Made by a program: the position numbers and the translations under genes. The notes under the pieces were generated by a model. The model was not told the DNA's origin and ran no database searches. It saw nothing but the letters and a program-made list of their open reading frames with translations. This document shows positions 1 to 9,700 of a stretch of 64,000 nt of DNA, piece by piece. Origin of the DNA: Intrasporangium calvum DSM 43043 (GTDB taxonomy: Bacteria; Actinomycetota; Actinomycetes; Actinomycetales; Dermatophilaceae); the NCBI RefSeq assembly GCF_000184685.1, contig NC_014830.1, positions 1,612,001 to 1,676,000 on the forward strand. The letters are read 5' to 3'. The stretch's first letter is position 1, and each line of letters opens with the position of its first letter.

Positions 1-1
1 G

Positions 2-958
2 ACAGGTCACGAGGCGGCGGTCGCTGAGCGTGAGGCCGCTTACGTCCATGTCACCGAGGCACGGATTGCTGCACGGATCCGGCAGCTTCGGGCGGACGGC
101 TCCTCCTGGACGATGCCCGACGAGCACTGGAGCCTCCCCGGCGCCCAAGAGAAGTTCAGCCTCGCGCGGCGGCGGGGCCGCTGGTACGAGGCCCATGGCT
201 CCGCGCCAGCCACCCACCTCATCAAGCCGGGAATCGCCCGCATGCGCCACCAGGCCGAGGTCGAGTTCGCCTCGATGCGCGCGGCTCGACTCCTCGGCCT
301 CAACGTCGCCGACGTCGACCTGCTGAGGCCGGGTGGGGAGGTCGCCGTCGCGGTGCGCCGATTCGATCGGCCCCAGGATCGCAACGGGACCATCGAGCGC
401 TGGCACCAGGTCGACCTGTGCCAAGCCATCGGCGTGCCGCCGAGTCGCAAGTACGAAGCCCGCGGGGGCCCCAGTGCCGAAACCCTCGCGCGGGTCCTGC
501 GCCGGGTCTCGACGGCGCCGGAAGCCGACGTCCGGCGCTTCAGCGACGCGCTGCTCTTCAACTACCTGAGCGGTTCGCCAGACGGACATGCCAAGAACTT
601 CAGCCTGCTGCTCGTCGGCACCCAAGTGCGCCTTGCGCCCCTCTACGACCTCGCTACTGGGCTGCCCTATGCCACGCGGGATGCGGCACGGCAGTCGGCC
701 TTCGCGATCGGGGGAGTGCGCAACTTCGGGGAGTCCTACCCGAAGCACTGGCGCGCCCACGGGCGTGCTCTCGGACTGGACGAGGACGAAAGAGTGGAGC
801 GTGTGCGGCGATTTGCGAGCGAGCTCCCAGACGCGTTCCGGACTGCACTGCTGGACGAGGTCGGCGGTGACATCGGTCGGCGGCTGTGGGTGCGGCTCGA
901 GAAGCGCCTGGTCCCGGCCTGTCGCAGGGTCGAGTCACGTTGGCGCAGCCACGGCTGA
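2..958 (+). CDS. HipA-like serine/threonine kinase toxin, 5' end cut by window
   Basis: The reading frame is open from the first bases to a TGA, giving 318 visible residues; the true start and any HipB-type antitoxin lie upstream of the window. HipA kinases halt growth by phosphorylating translation factors such as glutamyl-tRNA synthetase. Visible family features are a WSLPGAQEKFSL segment, an ATP-contacting THLIKPG near base 215, the catalytic-loop pattern SPDGHAKNFSLL near 580-612, and the metal-binding YDL of the DFG-like motif near 643. Both catalytic aspartates are present, so the kinase looks intact. The gene runs into a strong inverted repeat 20 bases after its stop. What cannot be judged is whether the antitoxin partner exists. 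HipA-family assignment is firm; the cellular target is unknown. Confidence 0.88.
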   Translation, partial: TGHEAAVAEREAAYVHVTEARIAARIRQLRADGSSWTMPDEHWSLPGAQEKFSLARRRGRWYEAHGSAPATHLIKPGIARMRHQAEVEFASMRAARLLGLNVADVDLLRPGGEVAVAVRRFDRPQDRNGTIERWHQVDLCQAIGVPPSRKYEARGGPSAETLARVLRRVSTAPEADVRRFSDALLFNYLSGSPDGHAKNFSLLLVGTQVRLAPLYDLATGLPYATRDAARQSAFAIGGVRNFGESYPKHWRAHGRALGLDEDERVERVRRFASELPDAFRTALLDEVGGDIGRRLWVRLEKRLVPACRRVESRWRSHG

Positions 959-978
959 GCCGTCACACGAGGACCTGG

Positions 979-1028
979 CACGTATGCCGCGGCGCCGGCG
1001 AGCGCACCCCAGCTCCGCGGCATACGTG
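979..1028. repeat. 14-bp perfect inverted repeat built from two copies of the GCGGCATAC motif
   Basis: Arms at 979-992 and 1015-1028 (CACGTATGCCGCGG and its exact complement) are separated by 22 bases. It begins 20 bases after the hipA stop and ends 72 bases before the acetamidase start. It could act as a transcription terminator for hipA or as an operator for the next gene. Both arms contain the dispersed GCGGCATAC core found throughout the window. Confidence 0.75.
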
Positions 1029-1100
1029 GACGGCGAGCACACCCCGCCCATCCTGACCGGGACCATGTTCAACTACGCCTGCCACAAGGTACGTTCGAGC

Positions 1101-2108
1101 ATGGACGTCATCGAATACACGCCCACCCGTGACCAGTACGCCTACACGTTCGGCGGCGTCGCCCCAGTGATGCGGATCAAGCCCGGGACTGCCCTGAGGC
1201 TCTGGTCCGACGACGCCTTCGGCGGAGCGCTGCGCAGTGTCGACGACCTCTCGAGCGCCAAGGTCGACCTTCGCTTCGTCAACCCGCAGACCGGGCCGTT
1301 CTTCGTCGAGGGGGCCGAGCCCGGCGACACCCTCGTCCTGCACCTTGTCGCGCTCGAGCCGGCGCGGGACTGGGGTGCGTCGGCGGCGATCCCGTTCTTC
1401 GGCGGCATGACGAGCACCGACCGCGTCGCCACTCTCCAAGAGGCCTTGCCCGACACGACGTGGATCTACGAGCTGGACCGCGAGCGCCGGACTGTCGGCT
1501 TCGTCGCTCGGCACAGTGACCACCGCATCGAGCTGCCGCTCGAGCCGATGCTCGGGACGGTGGGGGTCGCGCCGCCCGGGGGAGAGGTGCGCTCATCTCT
1601 GGTCCCCGAGCGCTTCGGCGGCAACATGGACACCCCGCAGATGCGGGCCGGCTCGACGGTCTACCTCGGCGTCAACGTCGAAGGTGCCCTGTTCTCGATC
1701 GGGGACGGGCACTACCGCCAGGGCGAGGGTGAGGCCTGCGGCACCGCGGTCGAGGGCGCGATGACGAGCACGCTCATCGTCGACCTCGTCAAGGGGCACG
1801 CGCCCGGCTGGCCGCGGATCGAGGACGACACCCACATCATGACCGTCGGCTCGAGCCGGCCGATGGAGGACTCGTGGCGCATCGCCAACGCCGAGCTCGT
1901 CCACTGGGTGAGCCTCCTGCACGGGATGCACGTCATGGACGCCTACCAGCTGTGCTCCCAGATCACCCGGGTCCCGGTCGCCAACGTCGTCGACGCCAAC
2001 TACAGCGTCGTCGTCAAGGCGGCCAAGGCGCTGCTGCCCGCAGGAGACGTCCTCGGGGGCATCCACGCCGACCTCCGCGAGCGGGGCCGTTCCCTCGGCA
2101 CGGTGTGA
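1101..2108 (+). CDS. Acetamidase/formamidase family protein
   Basis: A 335-residue cytoplasmic amidohydrolase of the acetamidase/formamidase family, which releases ammonia from short-chain amides. The conserved FGGNMDTPQM segment (near 1615-1645) and the following TVYLGVNVEGALFSIGDGH stretch with its GEGEACGTAVE continuation are typical of the family, and the length is normal. I chose ATG 1101 because an AAGG lies ten bases upstream and homologous sequence (VIEYTPTRDQYAYTF) begins right after it; an in-frame ATG at 1065 would add 12 residues. It is followed 63 bases later by an SDR gene on the same strand, so the two may be co-transcribed. Substrate is not deducible. A larger amidase lies at 34.7 kb, so amide use is a recurring theme here. 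Confidence 0.85.
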   Translation: MDVIEYTPTRDQYAYTFGGVAPVMRIKPGTALRLWSDDAFGGALRSVDDLSSAKVDLRFVNPQTGPFFVEGAEPGDTLVLHLVALEPARDWGASAAIPFFGGMTSTDRVATLQEALPDTTWIYELDRERRTVGFVARHSDHRIELPLEPMLGTVGVAPPGGEVRSSLVPERFGGNMDTPQMRAGSTVYLGVNVEGALFSIGDGHYRQGEGEACGTAVEGAMTSTLIVDLVKGHAPGWPRIEDDTHIMTVGSSRPMEDSWRIANAELVHWVSLLHGMHVMDAYQLCSQITRVPVANVVDANYSVVVKAAKALLPAGDVLGGIHADLRERGRSLGTV

Positions 2109-2171
2109 GCCGACCGAGCCCACGCCATTCCAGTCCTGACCAGCCCCAGCCCACAACGAAAGGCCACGACC

Positions 2172-2930
2172 ATGGATCTCCAACTCACCGGCAAGCGCGT
2201 CCTCGTCACCGGTGGCAGCCGCGGCATCGGCCGCGCCATCGTCGAGGGCTTCCTCGATGAAGGTGCGGTGGTGGGCTTCTGTGCCCGCGACCCGCAGGCG
2301 GTCTCGACCACTGCGGACGAGCTGGCCGGCCGCGGTCAGGTGACCGGCAGCGTCGTCGACGTGGGCGACGCCGAGGCGCTGGCCGCCTGGGTGCAGACCT
2401 CCGCCGAGGCGATGGGTGGCATCGACGTCGTCGTGGCCAACGTCAGCGCGCTGGCGATCCCCGACACCGAGGAGAACTGGCAGCTGAGCCTCAACGTCGA
2501 CGTCATGCACACGGTCCGGCTCGTGCGGGCGGCCATGCCCTACCTCGAGCAGAGCGACGCCGCGTCGATCATCGGGATCTCGAGCGTGTCAGGCCGGGAG
2601 TCGGACTTCGCGTCGGGGCCGTATGGCACAGCGAAGACGGCGATCGTCGGCTACCTCCACGGTCTCGCGATGCAGTTGGCCGACAAGGGGATTCGCGCCA
2701 ATATCGTCTCGCCAGGCAACACGTACTTCGAGGGTGGCGTGTGGGAGAGCATCGAGACCGGCGACCCCGCCCTGTTCGAGATGGCGGTCGGCCTGAACCC
2801 GACCGGCCACATGGGCACTCCCGCTGACGTGGCCGCTCCGGTGGTCTTCCTTGCCAGCCCAGTGGCGAGCCGGGTCAGCGGCACCAACCTCGTCGTCGAC
2901 GGTGCCCTCACCCGCGGCATCCAGCTGTAA
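2172..2930 (+). CDS. Short-chain dehydrogenase/reductase (SDR) oxidoreductase
   Basis: A 252-residue classical SDR using NAD(P). The glycine-rich cofactor motif TGGSRGIG sits at residues 13-20, the catalytic serine in ISSVSG near residue 140 and the YxxxK pair in YGTAK near residue 154. The C-terminus (VSGTNLVVDGALTRG) is the usual SDR ending. AAAGG lies eight bases before the ATG. It follows the acetamidase gene on the same strand with a 63-base gap, which suggests a shared transcript but does not identify the substrate. Nothing is missing; the specific reaction remains unknown. Confidence 0.88.
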   Translation: MDLQLTGKRVLVTGGSRGIGRAIVEGFLDEGAVVGFCARDPQAVSTTADELAGRGQVTGSVVDVGDAEALAAWVQTSAEAMGGIDVVVANVSALAIPDTEENWQLSLNVDVMHTVRLVRAAMPYLEQSDAASIIGISSVSGRESDFASGPYGTAKTAIVGYLHGLAMQLADKGIRANIVSPGNTYFEGGVWESIETGDPALFEMAVGLNPTGHMGTPADVAAPVVFLASPVASRVSGTNLVVDGALTRGIQL

Positions 2931-2959
2931 GAACCACTCGTTCTCCCAGCAGGTGGGCC

Positions 2960-2971
2960 TACGGTGAGTTC
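2960..2971 (+). promoter_or_regulatory. Leaderless-type -10 element of the DUF1345 gene
   Basis: TACGGT (2960-2965) fits TANNNT and ends six bases before GTG 2972, placing the transcription start at or next to the start codon. No convincing -35 box is visible. Confidence 0.6.
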
Positions 2972-3634
2972 GTGTCAACGAAGAACTCAGCCGCGCGTTC
3001 GTCCCCACGTTCCGCCGCGGCATACGTCCCGACGTGGACGCGCCTGGCGAGCGCCGCAGTCGTGGGAGCGGTCGTCGGGGTTGCGGTCTCAGTCCCGATG
3101 ACGTGGCAGTTCGGGGTGCCGCTCGGTTGGTCGGTCGCCGCGGCCATCCACGTCGGCTGGTCGTGGGTCACCATCTGGCCCATGGGCGCCGACTCGACCG
3201 CGAGCCACGCCGTCCGTGAGGACCCGGGGCGCGCGGTGACGGACCTCATCCTCGTCACCGCCGCCATTGCGAGCCTGGGCGCCGTCGCGCTGCTCCTGCG
3301 CAGCGGAGGTGCTGGGAGCCGGGACATCCAAGCCGGCTTGAGCGTGGCGAGCGTGGCCTTGGCCTGGGCCGTGGTGCACACCGTCTTCGCCGAGCGCTAC
3401 GCCCGCCTCTACTACACCGGACCCGACGGAGGGGTGGACTTCAACGAACGGCCGCAGTACAGCGACTTCGCGTACCTCGCCTTCACCGTCGGCATGACCT
3501 TCCAGGTGTCCGACACCGAGGTCCGCTCCAAGGAGATCCGCGCGACCGTCCTGCGACACGCCCTCCTGTCGTACCTCCTCGGGGTCGTCGTCATCGCCGC
3601 CACGATCAACCTCGTTGCCAGCCTGAGCCGCTAG
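2972..3634 (+). CDS. DUF1345 family integral membrane protein
   Basis: A 220-residue protein with about five hydrophobic segments (roughly residues 28-50, 55-72, 92-110, 122-140 and 192-215), so it sits in the cytoplasmic membrane. The family hallmark is the stretch YLAFTVGMTFQVSDTEV near residue 165, with a preceding YTGPDGGVDFNE loop. DUF1345 has no assigned biochemical role. The GTG start is supported by a TANNNT box six bases upstream rather than by a Shine-Dalgarno, suggesting a leaderless message. The early codons for AAAYV contain one copy of the dispersed GCGGCATAC motif. It lies between the SDR gene and the Jet operon, on the same strand but with its own promoter. Confidence 0.85.
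   Translation: MSTKNSAARSSPRSAAAYVPTWTRLASAAVVGAVVGVAVSVPMTWQFGVPLGWSVAAAIHVGWSWVTIWPMGADSTASHAVREDPGRAVTDLILVTAAIASLGAVALLLRSGGAGSRDIQAGLSVASVALAWAVVHTVFAERYARLYYTGPDGGVDFNERPQYSDFAYLAFTVGMTFQVSDTEVRSKEIRATVLRHALLSYLLGVVVIAATINLVASLSR
3017..3025 (+). repeat. GCGGCATAC motif copy inside the DUF1345 gene
   Basis: Core only (flank CCGC rather than CAGC); read as Ala-Ala-Tyr. Confidence 0.55.
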
Positions 3635-3833
3635 AGCCGGTGCCCGCGGGTCCGGGCCACGCGCCTCCGCTGCGTGCCTGGCTCCCAGCCCCGCGGCAGG
3701 CGACTGTTCCACGAGGCGATGGGCTCCTGCACCCGCCGGAGCTACCCAGGCCGTCCCAGGACTTTCGCCATGCGCAGGTCATGGCGTGTTGCGACATGCC
3801 CGCGCGGCTGGCGTGGCTGTCGGTGGGGGCGTC

Positions 3834-3845
3834 TACTCTGGCGGC
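3834..3845 (+). promoter_or_regulatory. Leaderless-type -10 element of the Jet operon
   Basis: TACTCT (3834-3839) is followed by six bases and then GTG 3846. It decides the jetA start against the longer in-frame GTG at 3786. The 211 bases between the DUF1345 stop and this start hold nothing else I recognise. Confidence 0.6.
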
Positions 3846-5438
3846 GTGACGGACCAGCCCTCCGCCGATGAGCCCGGCGGCACCCAGGTCGACCGGGTGC
3901 GGCTCGAGGCGTTGCGCTATGCCGTGAACGAGGAGTCGGCGACCTACATCGCGGTCATGCGGCTGTTCACCGGGGGTCTGGCCGGGATGCTGTCGGACCA
4001 GTCGGCCGCTGAGGTGAGCGCGCGGCTGGCCGAGCAAGGCATCGCGCTCGACGAGGACACCGTGGACGCGCGGCTGGCCTATCTCGTCGAGCACGGGAAC
4101 CTCGCTCGGAGCCCGCGTGAGTCCGAGGCGCGCAGCCTCCAGGACTACCTGCGCAACCGGGCGCGCTACCAGCTCACCCAGCGTGGTGAGCTCGTCCAGC
4201 GGCAGGTCGACGAGCTGCTCGGGCACACCGAGACGGCCACCGAGGTGAGCAGCGAGATGCTCGGTGCCATCCTCGCGGGGCTGCGGGACCTGGCCCGTCT
4301 GCCGGCGGATGTCAGAGAGCTCGACCCGCAGGAGCTGGCGCAGCGGATCGGCACGATCTTCGCCCAGTTCGACCGGTTGGTGCACAGCACCCGCGAGTTC
4401 TACACCTACCTCACCCAGGTGCTGAGCCGCTTCGACCTGGAGCGCGGGGAGTTCCAGGCGTTCAAGACCGCCCTCATCGACTACCTGCAGCGCTTCGTCG
4501 ACGAGATCGCCCGCCACCTGCCGCAGATCGCGGAGGTCATTGAGCAGCTGCGTCCGGGCATCCCGCAGCTGTGCGCCCGCGCCAACGCCGGCCAGCGGCT
4601 CGTCGACCTCGAGGGGCGGGCCGCCAAGCGCGCTCCCGGCCTCGACCCGGCCGACTGGAACGGTCTCATCGCCTGGTTCACCGGTAGCTCCGACCGGGCG
4701 AGTGACGCCGAGGGCGTCCGGCGCTTGGCCACTGAGGCGATGCGCTCGCTGCTCGCCAACCTGCGGCGGATCGTCACGAGCCATGAGCGCGAGCACGGTC
4801 GCCATGCCGAGCTGCTGCGGTTGGCCCGCTGGTTCGACGACGCGGACGACACGACGGCGCACGCGATCTGGGCCAGCGCTTTCGGCCTCTACTCGAGCCG
4901 ACACCTCGGCTTTCCCGTGAGCGAGTCGGAGGACGCGGTGCCCCCGACGATGTCATGGGTCCGCGCTCCCCGGGCGGAGGTGCCGATCATGCTCCGCTCC
5001 ACCGGCCAGCGACGCAGCGCGGGGGCCTCCGGTCGACCGGAGGACTTCTCGCAGACGAAGGCCCGTCGCCTCGAGGAGCATGCCCGAGCCGACGCCGCGC
5101 GTCGACGCGCCGTCGCGGAGGTCGCCGGTCACCGGGGCCGGCTCGACCGCGTGCGGCTCAGTGATGCGGGCCGCGAGGCCCTCATGGAGCTGTATGCCGC
5201 TGGGCTCGCTCTCGCGGGCAGCGACAACACCGGGTCGGCTGGGTCCCGCACCGGTGCGGCGGTGCCGATCCCGGGTCACGACGCGGTGCTGCTGATCACG
5301 TCGACGCCGGGCGCGGGCACTGTCGTCGTGAGCCCGTCCGGCCGGCTCCGACTGGTGGACCGTTCCCTCGCGGTCGAGGCGGGCGCCGGACGACAGGTCC
5401 GCGACGAGGCGGCCGGAGGGAAGGAGGCGGTGTCGTGA
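3846..5438 (+). CDS. jetA: Wadjet type II subunit JetA (DUF2397/TIGR02677)
   Basis: First gene of a four-gene Wadjet type II operon. Wadjet complexes are SMC-like machines that recognise and cut small circular DNA, protecting against plasmids; JetA is the kleisin-like MukF/MksF counterpart that bridges the ATPase heads. The 530-residue product starts the recognisable family region at LEALRYAVNEESATYIAVMR and is dominated by winged-helix and helical segments (for example LRNRARYQLTQRGELV and the helical FAQFDRLVHSTREFYTYL). The GTG start is favoured by the TANNNT box. The stop overlaps jetB as GTGA, implying translational coupling. The gene carries one exact copy of the dispersed 15-bp motif. 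Identification rests on the complete, ordered four-gene context as well as on the sequence. Confidence 0.88.
   Translation: MTDQPSADEPGGTQVDRVRLEALRYAVNEESATYIAVMRLFTGGLAGMLSDQSAAEVSARLAEQGIALDEDTVDARLAYLVEHGNLARSPRESEARSLQDYLRNRARYQLTQRGELVQRQVDELLGHTETATEVSSEMLGAILAGLRDLARLPADVRELDPQELAQRIGTIFAQFDRLVHSTREFYTYLTQVLSRFDLERGEFQAFKTALIDYLQRFVDEIARHLPQIAEVIEQLRPGIPQLCARANAGQRLVDLEGRAAKRAPGLDPADWNGLIAWFTGSSDRASDAEGVRRLATEAMRSLLANLRRIVTSHEREHGRHAELLRLARWFDDADDTTAHAIWASAFGLYSSRHLGFPVSESEDAVPPTMSWVRAPRAEVPIMLRSTGQRRSAGASGRPEDFSQTKARRLEEHARADAARRRAVAEVAGHRGRLDRVRLSDAGREALMELYAAGLALAGSDNTGSAGSRTGAAVPIPGHDAVLLITSTPGAGTVVVSPSGRLRLVDRSLAVEAGAGRQVRDEAAGGKEAVS
5192..5206 (-). repeat. Exact 15-bp dispersed motif inside jetA
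   Basis: GTATGCCGCTGGGCT on the plus strand, read in frame as Tyr-Ala-Ala-Gly. Confidence 0.8.
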
Positions 5439-6700
5439 GCGCTGACGCGGGTACCGCCGATCGCCTGGCCCGGCCACCCCAGGCCGAGGACGCTCAGGAC
5501 ACGCACGAGCGTCGCCTCGCGGCCCGGGCGCTGCTTCGGCGGCCCCTCATGCCCGTCGGGCACGGCCACGACGACGAGCTGAGGCTCATCCGGCGGCACC
5601 GGGTGTCCCTGACCCGCTTCTTCGCCGAGGCGCTCGGATACCGCCTCACCGTGGATCCGGCGGGGGCCCGGCTCTACAAGACGGGCCTCGGCCGTGACGG
5701 GTCGCGCCCGCTGCTCCGGGGTCGGGCGGGGGTGCCCTTCACCCCGCGGGCCTACGCGATGCTGACGCTGACGATCGCGGCGCTCACCCGGACCAAGTCC
5801 CAGCTGCTCGTGGACGAGCTCGTCGCAGGAGTCCGCTCGACGGCCGTGGAGGCCGGGGTGGACGTGGACCTCGACGCGATCGGGGACCGCCGGGCGCTGC
5901 ACGCCGCGCTGCTCGCGCTCGTCCGGTTCGGGGCGCTCAGCGAGCGCGACGGGGACCTCGAGCACTGGGCCGAGGAACGCACCCAGTCCCTGCTCGACGT
6001 CCGCCGCGACGTCCTCGGCCTGCTCGTCGCCGCCCCACTGTCGACGCTCGAGTCGGTCGACGACCTGCTGGCACCGGCCAAGGTTCCCTCGGCTGCCGGC
6101 GGGGCGCGCATCACGACCCGCCGTCGCCTCGTCGAGTCGCCGATCCTGACGACCAGTGACCTGGCACCCGACCACGCTGAGTGGTGGGCCCGCAACCGCA
6201 ACCGCGAGCGCGAGTGGCACCTCGACCAGCTCGGCCTGGCGCTCGAGCTGCGCGCCGAGGGAGCCCTCGGCCTGGACCCTGACGAGGAGCTGACCGACGT
6301 CGAGTTCCCCGGTCGAGGCCGCACCAGCCACCTGGCGCTGCTGCTCCTCGAGGCGATGGTCGAGGATGTGCGGCCGGCGCCCGATCCGCTCGGGCGCGCC
6401 GGCCCGTCGTCCTCCGCGTGGCACCGCATCGGTCGCGGAAGGATCGACGCCCTGGGGCGGCCGCTCCTTGCGACGTGGGCTGCCGGCCTTCGTCGGGACC
6501 AGCGCGAGGACCCGTCGGCCGCCGTCGCCGAGAGCCTGCGGCTGCTCGAGTCCGTCGGGCTCGTCCGGCCGGAGCCCGACGGCGACCCTGGCGAGTGGCA
6601 GGTCCACGCGGCCGCCCACCGCTACCGACCTGTCGCCGAGCTGGCTGCAGCGTCGGGCCGCGGGGAGGCATCACTGTTCGACCTGGAGGGGGAGTCTTGA
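5435..6700 (+). CDS. jetB: Wadjet type II subunit JetB (DUF2398/TIGR02678)
   Basis: A 421-residue protein corresponding to the MukE/MksE-like winged-helix partner of the Jet SMC complex. Family features are the N-terminal RRLAARALLRRPLMP segment, the FFAEALGYRLTVDPAGARLYK stretch, and the ARNRNREREWHLDQLG region in the middle. The GTG start lies within the jetA stop (GTGA) and is preceded by AAGGAGG, so it should be translated at a matched level. Its own TGA overlaps the TTG start of jetC. There are no enzymatic motifs, as expected for this structural subunit. Confidence comes from the unbroken order jetA-jetB-jetC-jetD. Confidence 0.88.
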   Translation: MSADAGTADRLARPPQAEDAQDTHERRLAARALLRRPLMPVGHGHDDELRLIRRHRVSLTRFFAEALGYRLTVDPAGARLYKTGLGRDGSRPLLRGRAGVPFTPRAYAMLTLTIAALTRTKSQLLVDELVAGVRSTAVEAGVDVDLDAIGDRRALHAALLALVRFGALSERDGDLEHWAEERTQSLLDVRRDVLGLLVAAPLSTLESVDDLLAPAKVPSAAGGARITTRRRLVESPILTTSDLAPDHAEWWARNRNREREWHLDQLGLALELRAEGALGLDPDEELTDVEFPGRGRTSHLALLLLEAMVEDVRPAPDPLGRAGPSSSAWHRIGRGRIDALGRPLLATWAAGLRRDQREDPSAAVAESLRLLESVGLVRPEPDGDPGEWQVHAAAHRYRPVAELAAASGRGEASLFDLEGES

Positions 6701-9700
6701 ACGACGAACGACCGCAGCGCTTCTCGCTGAGCCGGGGCGGGGTCCTCAACGTGTGGCAGTACGACGACCAGGTCTTCGACTTCGGCGGTGGTCGACTCCT
6801 GCTTCGGGGCACCAACGGCGCGGGCAAGTCGAAGACGCTCGAGATGCTCCTCCCGTTCGTCATCGATGGCGACAAGGCCAAGATCACTGCGTCGGGTCGC
6901 CACCACACGAGCCTGCTCTGGCTCATGCTCGACGGATACACCGGAGCGAACCGGACCGGCTACCTCTGGGTCGAGTTCGCGCGGCCCACTGCCGACGGCG
7001 GGAGCGAGACCCTGACCTGCGGCATCGGTCTGCGGGCCAGCGACTCGGCCCGGACCGCCACGACGTGGTATTTCACCTCGCCCCGGCGCGTCGGAGTCGA
7101 CCTGCACCTCACCGACGCGGCCGGCCCCCTGTCGCTGCAGCGGCTGCGCGCCGAGGTCGAGACCGACGGGCACTTCTTCGACCCCAACGCGACGCGCCGC
7201 TACCGCGAGCACGTCGGCCAGCTGCTGTTCGGCCTCCCCCTCGACCAGTACGAAGACCTGCTCCGGCTCCTCTACTGGCTGCGCCAGCCCCAGGTCGGCG
7301 AGGACATCGACCCCAAACGGCTCGCAGAGCAGCTGGTCCAGGCACTGCCGCAGATCGACGAGTCCGCGCTCCGCTCAGCGGGGGACACCTTCGACCAGCT
7401 CGAGGAGTTCGGTGAGCAGATCGACCGGCAGGAGCGCGCGGCTGCGGCGATTGGCTCCTTCCTCCAGAGCTACCGCACCTACGCCCGCGGCGTGGTCGCG
7501 GAACGCGCCCAAGCGGTGGTCGACGCGGCCGACGTCGAGCGCCGGGCCCGCCGGGAGGTACGCCGGCTGGAACGTGCGGTCGCCGAGACCCTCGACGGGC
7601 TCGACCGCGCCCGAGCAGCTCAGCACCGCGCGGAGTCGGAGCTCGCCGACGCCGCCGCCCGGATCACCCAGCTCAAAGCCGGACCTGAGGCCCGCGCGCA
7701 GGCGCAGCTGCTCGCCCTCGACGATCATCTGACAACGCGTCTCCAGCTCGCCGACCAGGCCGAGCGACGCCTCGTCGAGCAGCAGCAGCGCGTGTCGGAA
7801 GCCCAGCGCCGGGCGACCGATGCGGCGGTGGACCTCGTCGCCGCCACCACCGAGTGGGTGAGCCGAGCCCGGACGGTGCGCGCCGAGGGCGCCGACGCCG
7901 GCATCGTCGGCCCGCTCGCACGTGTCGCGCACCTCGCGATAGCGGAGCCCGACTGGCGAGCACCTGACTCGGTCGTCGAGCTGCGGGCCGCGCTGGCTGC
8001 TGCGCCGGAGGAGCTGCTGGACGTGAGAGACCGCGTCGGTGTGGCGAGGGCTGCGGTCAAGGTCGTCGACGCGGCGCGCGCCCGGGCCGAGGACCTGCGC
8101 AGCGACGCCGTCCGACGGGAGGAGGACAGCGCCCGGGCCGAGACCACGCTCGCGGGCCGGCAGGCCCGCCACGACGAGGCCGTCACCGCCACGATGGACG
8201 CCACGGAACAGTTCGTGGCCGCGCTCACCACGTGGCTCGAGATGACTGCTGCCGTTCCCGTCCCGCGTCCGGAGATCTCGGCTGCGGAGCTGGGGGCCTT
8301 CGGAGCAGTCGTTGCCGACGCGGTTGCCCCGGTCCGCGCCGAGGCCGAGCAGCACCGCGCCGACGCCCGGACGCGGCTCGCTGCCGCAGAGGGCGACCAG
8401 GAACAGGTTCGGGCCGAGCGGGCTGAGGTCGCCGCCGAGCGAGACCCTCGACCCGCGCCTCCGGTGTGGCGCCGGGACGACCGAGGTGCGCTGGAGGCCA
8501 TCGGAGGTGCACCCTTCTGGCGCCTCGTCGACTTCCGCGACGACATCGACGCGCCCACGCGCGCTGCCATCGAAGCTGCCCTCGAGGGCAGCGGCCTCCT
8601 CGACGCCTGGGTCACAGCCGAGGGACGCGTCGTGCCCGAAGCCGAGGACGCCTTCCTCATCGACGTTTCCCCCGAGCCGCAGGAGGGGACCGGCCGCAGC
8701 CTCGCCGCCGTCCTGCGCGCCGACTCGCACCTGCCCGGTGCGGTCCCCAGCGACGTGGTCGACGCCGTGCTGTCCCGGGTGGGGCTCGTCGACGATCTGC
8801 GGTCCGGAGCTGCGCCCGACGACGACTCGCTCGCCGGGGGACCACGTGCGGATCACACTCTCGCCCACGTGCGGATCGGGCTCGACGGCTCGTGGTGGAC
8901 CGGCCCTCTCGTGGGTCGAACGAACAAGGAGAGGGCGCAGTTCATCGGAGCGGCCGCTCGCGATGCGGAGCGGTCACGACGCCTCGCGGCTCTTGACGGG
9001 CGTCTGGACGAGCTGGGTCGAACCATCGCGGTCGCAGGCGCCCAGGTGCAGCTCCACACCGCCACGCTGCAATCGCTCGACGCCTGGCACCGCGCCCGCC
9101 CCTCCCACGAAGGCCTCCTCACTGCCTGGGCCGCGGAACAGGCGAGCGCCACGGCCGTCGACGAGGCTCGGGCGGAGCTCGCCGCTGCCGCACGTCTGGC
9201 CCAGGCCGCACGCGCCGCCGCGGCGGTGGCCCACGACGAGCTCGTCAGGCTCGGCCAGATCCACGACCTGCCCATCACCGCTCAGGGCCTGCACGCTCGG
9301 GATGAGAGGCTCCGCGCCATCCTCGACCAGACCCGCGACCTCGACGACCGACGCTCGGTCCTCGAGCGGGACCTGGCCGAGTGGGAGGAGCGAGGCCGGT
9401 TCGCGGTCGCCGAGCGGGAGCGCCTGGACGAGGCCGCGGATGACGACGAGCGCGCTCGGACCGAGGCCGCGACCGCTGCTGCCGAGCTCGACGAGCTCCG
9501 TGCGTCTGCCGGTGCCTCCGTCGCCGAGCTCGAGCAGCGCCTCGACGAGCTCGCCAAGACCCGAGATCGGGCCGACGCCGAGCGTCGTGAGCAGGTGCGA
9601 CAGGTCGAACAGCTCGTGCGGGCTTCGGCCACCCTCGAGAGCGAGCATCGCACCGCCGCTCACTCACTCGGCGAGGCGACTCCCCGGCTGGGTGCGGCCC

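Noticed and set aside
3786-3845. Longer jetA start at GTG 3786
   Set aside because: The added residues are not conserved-looking, no ribosome-binding site precedes it, and the TANNNT box fits GTG 3846.
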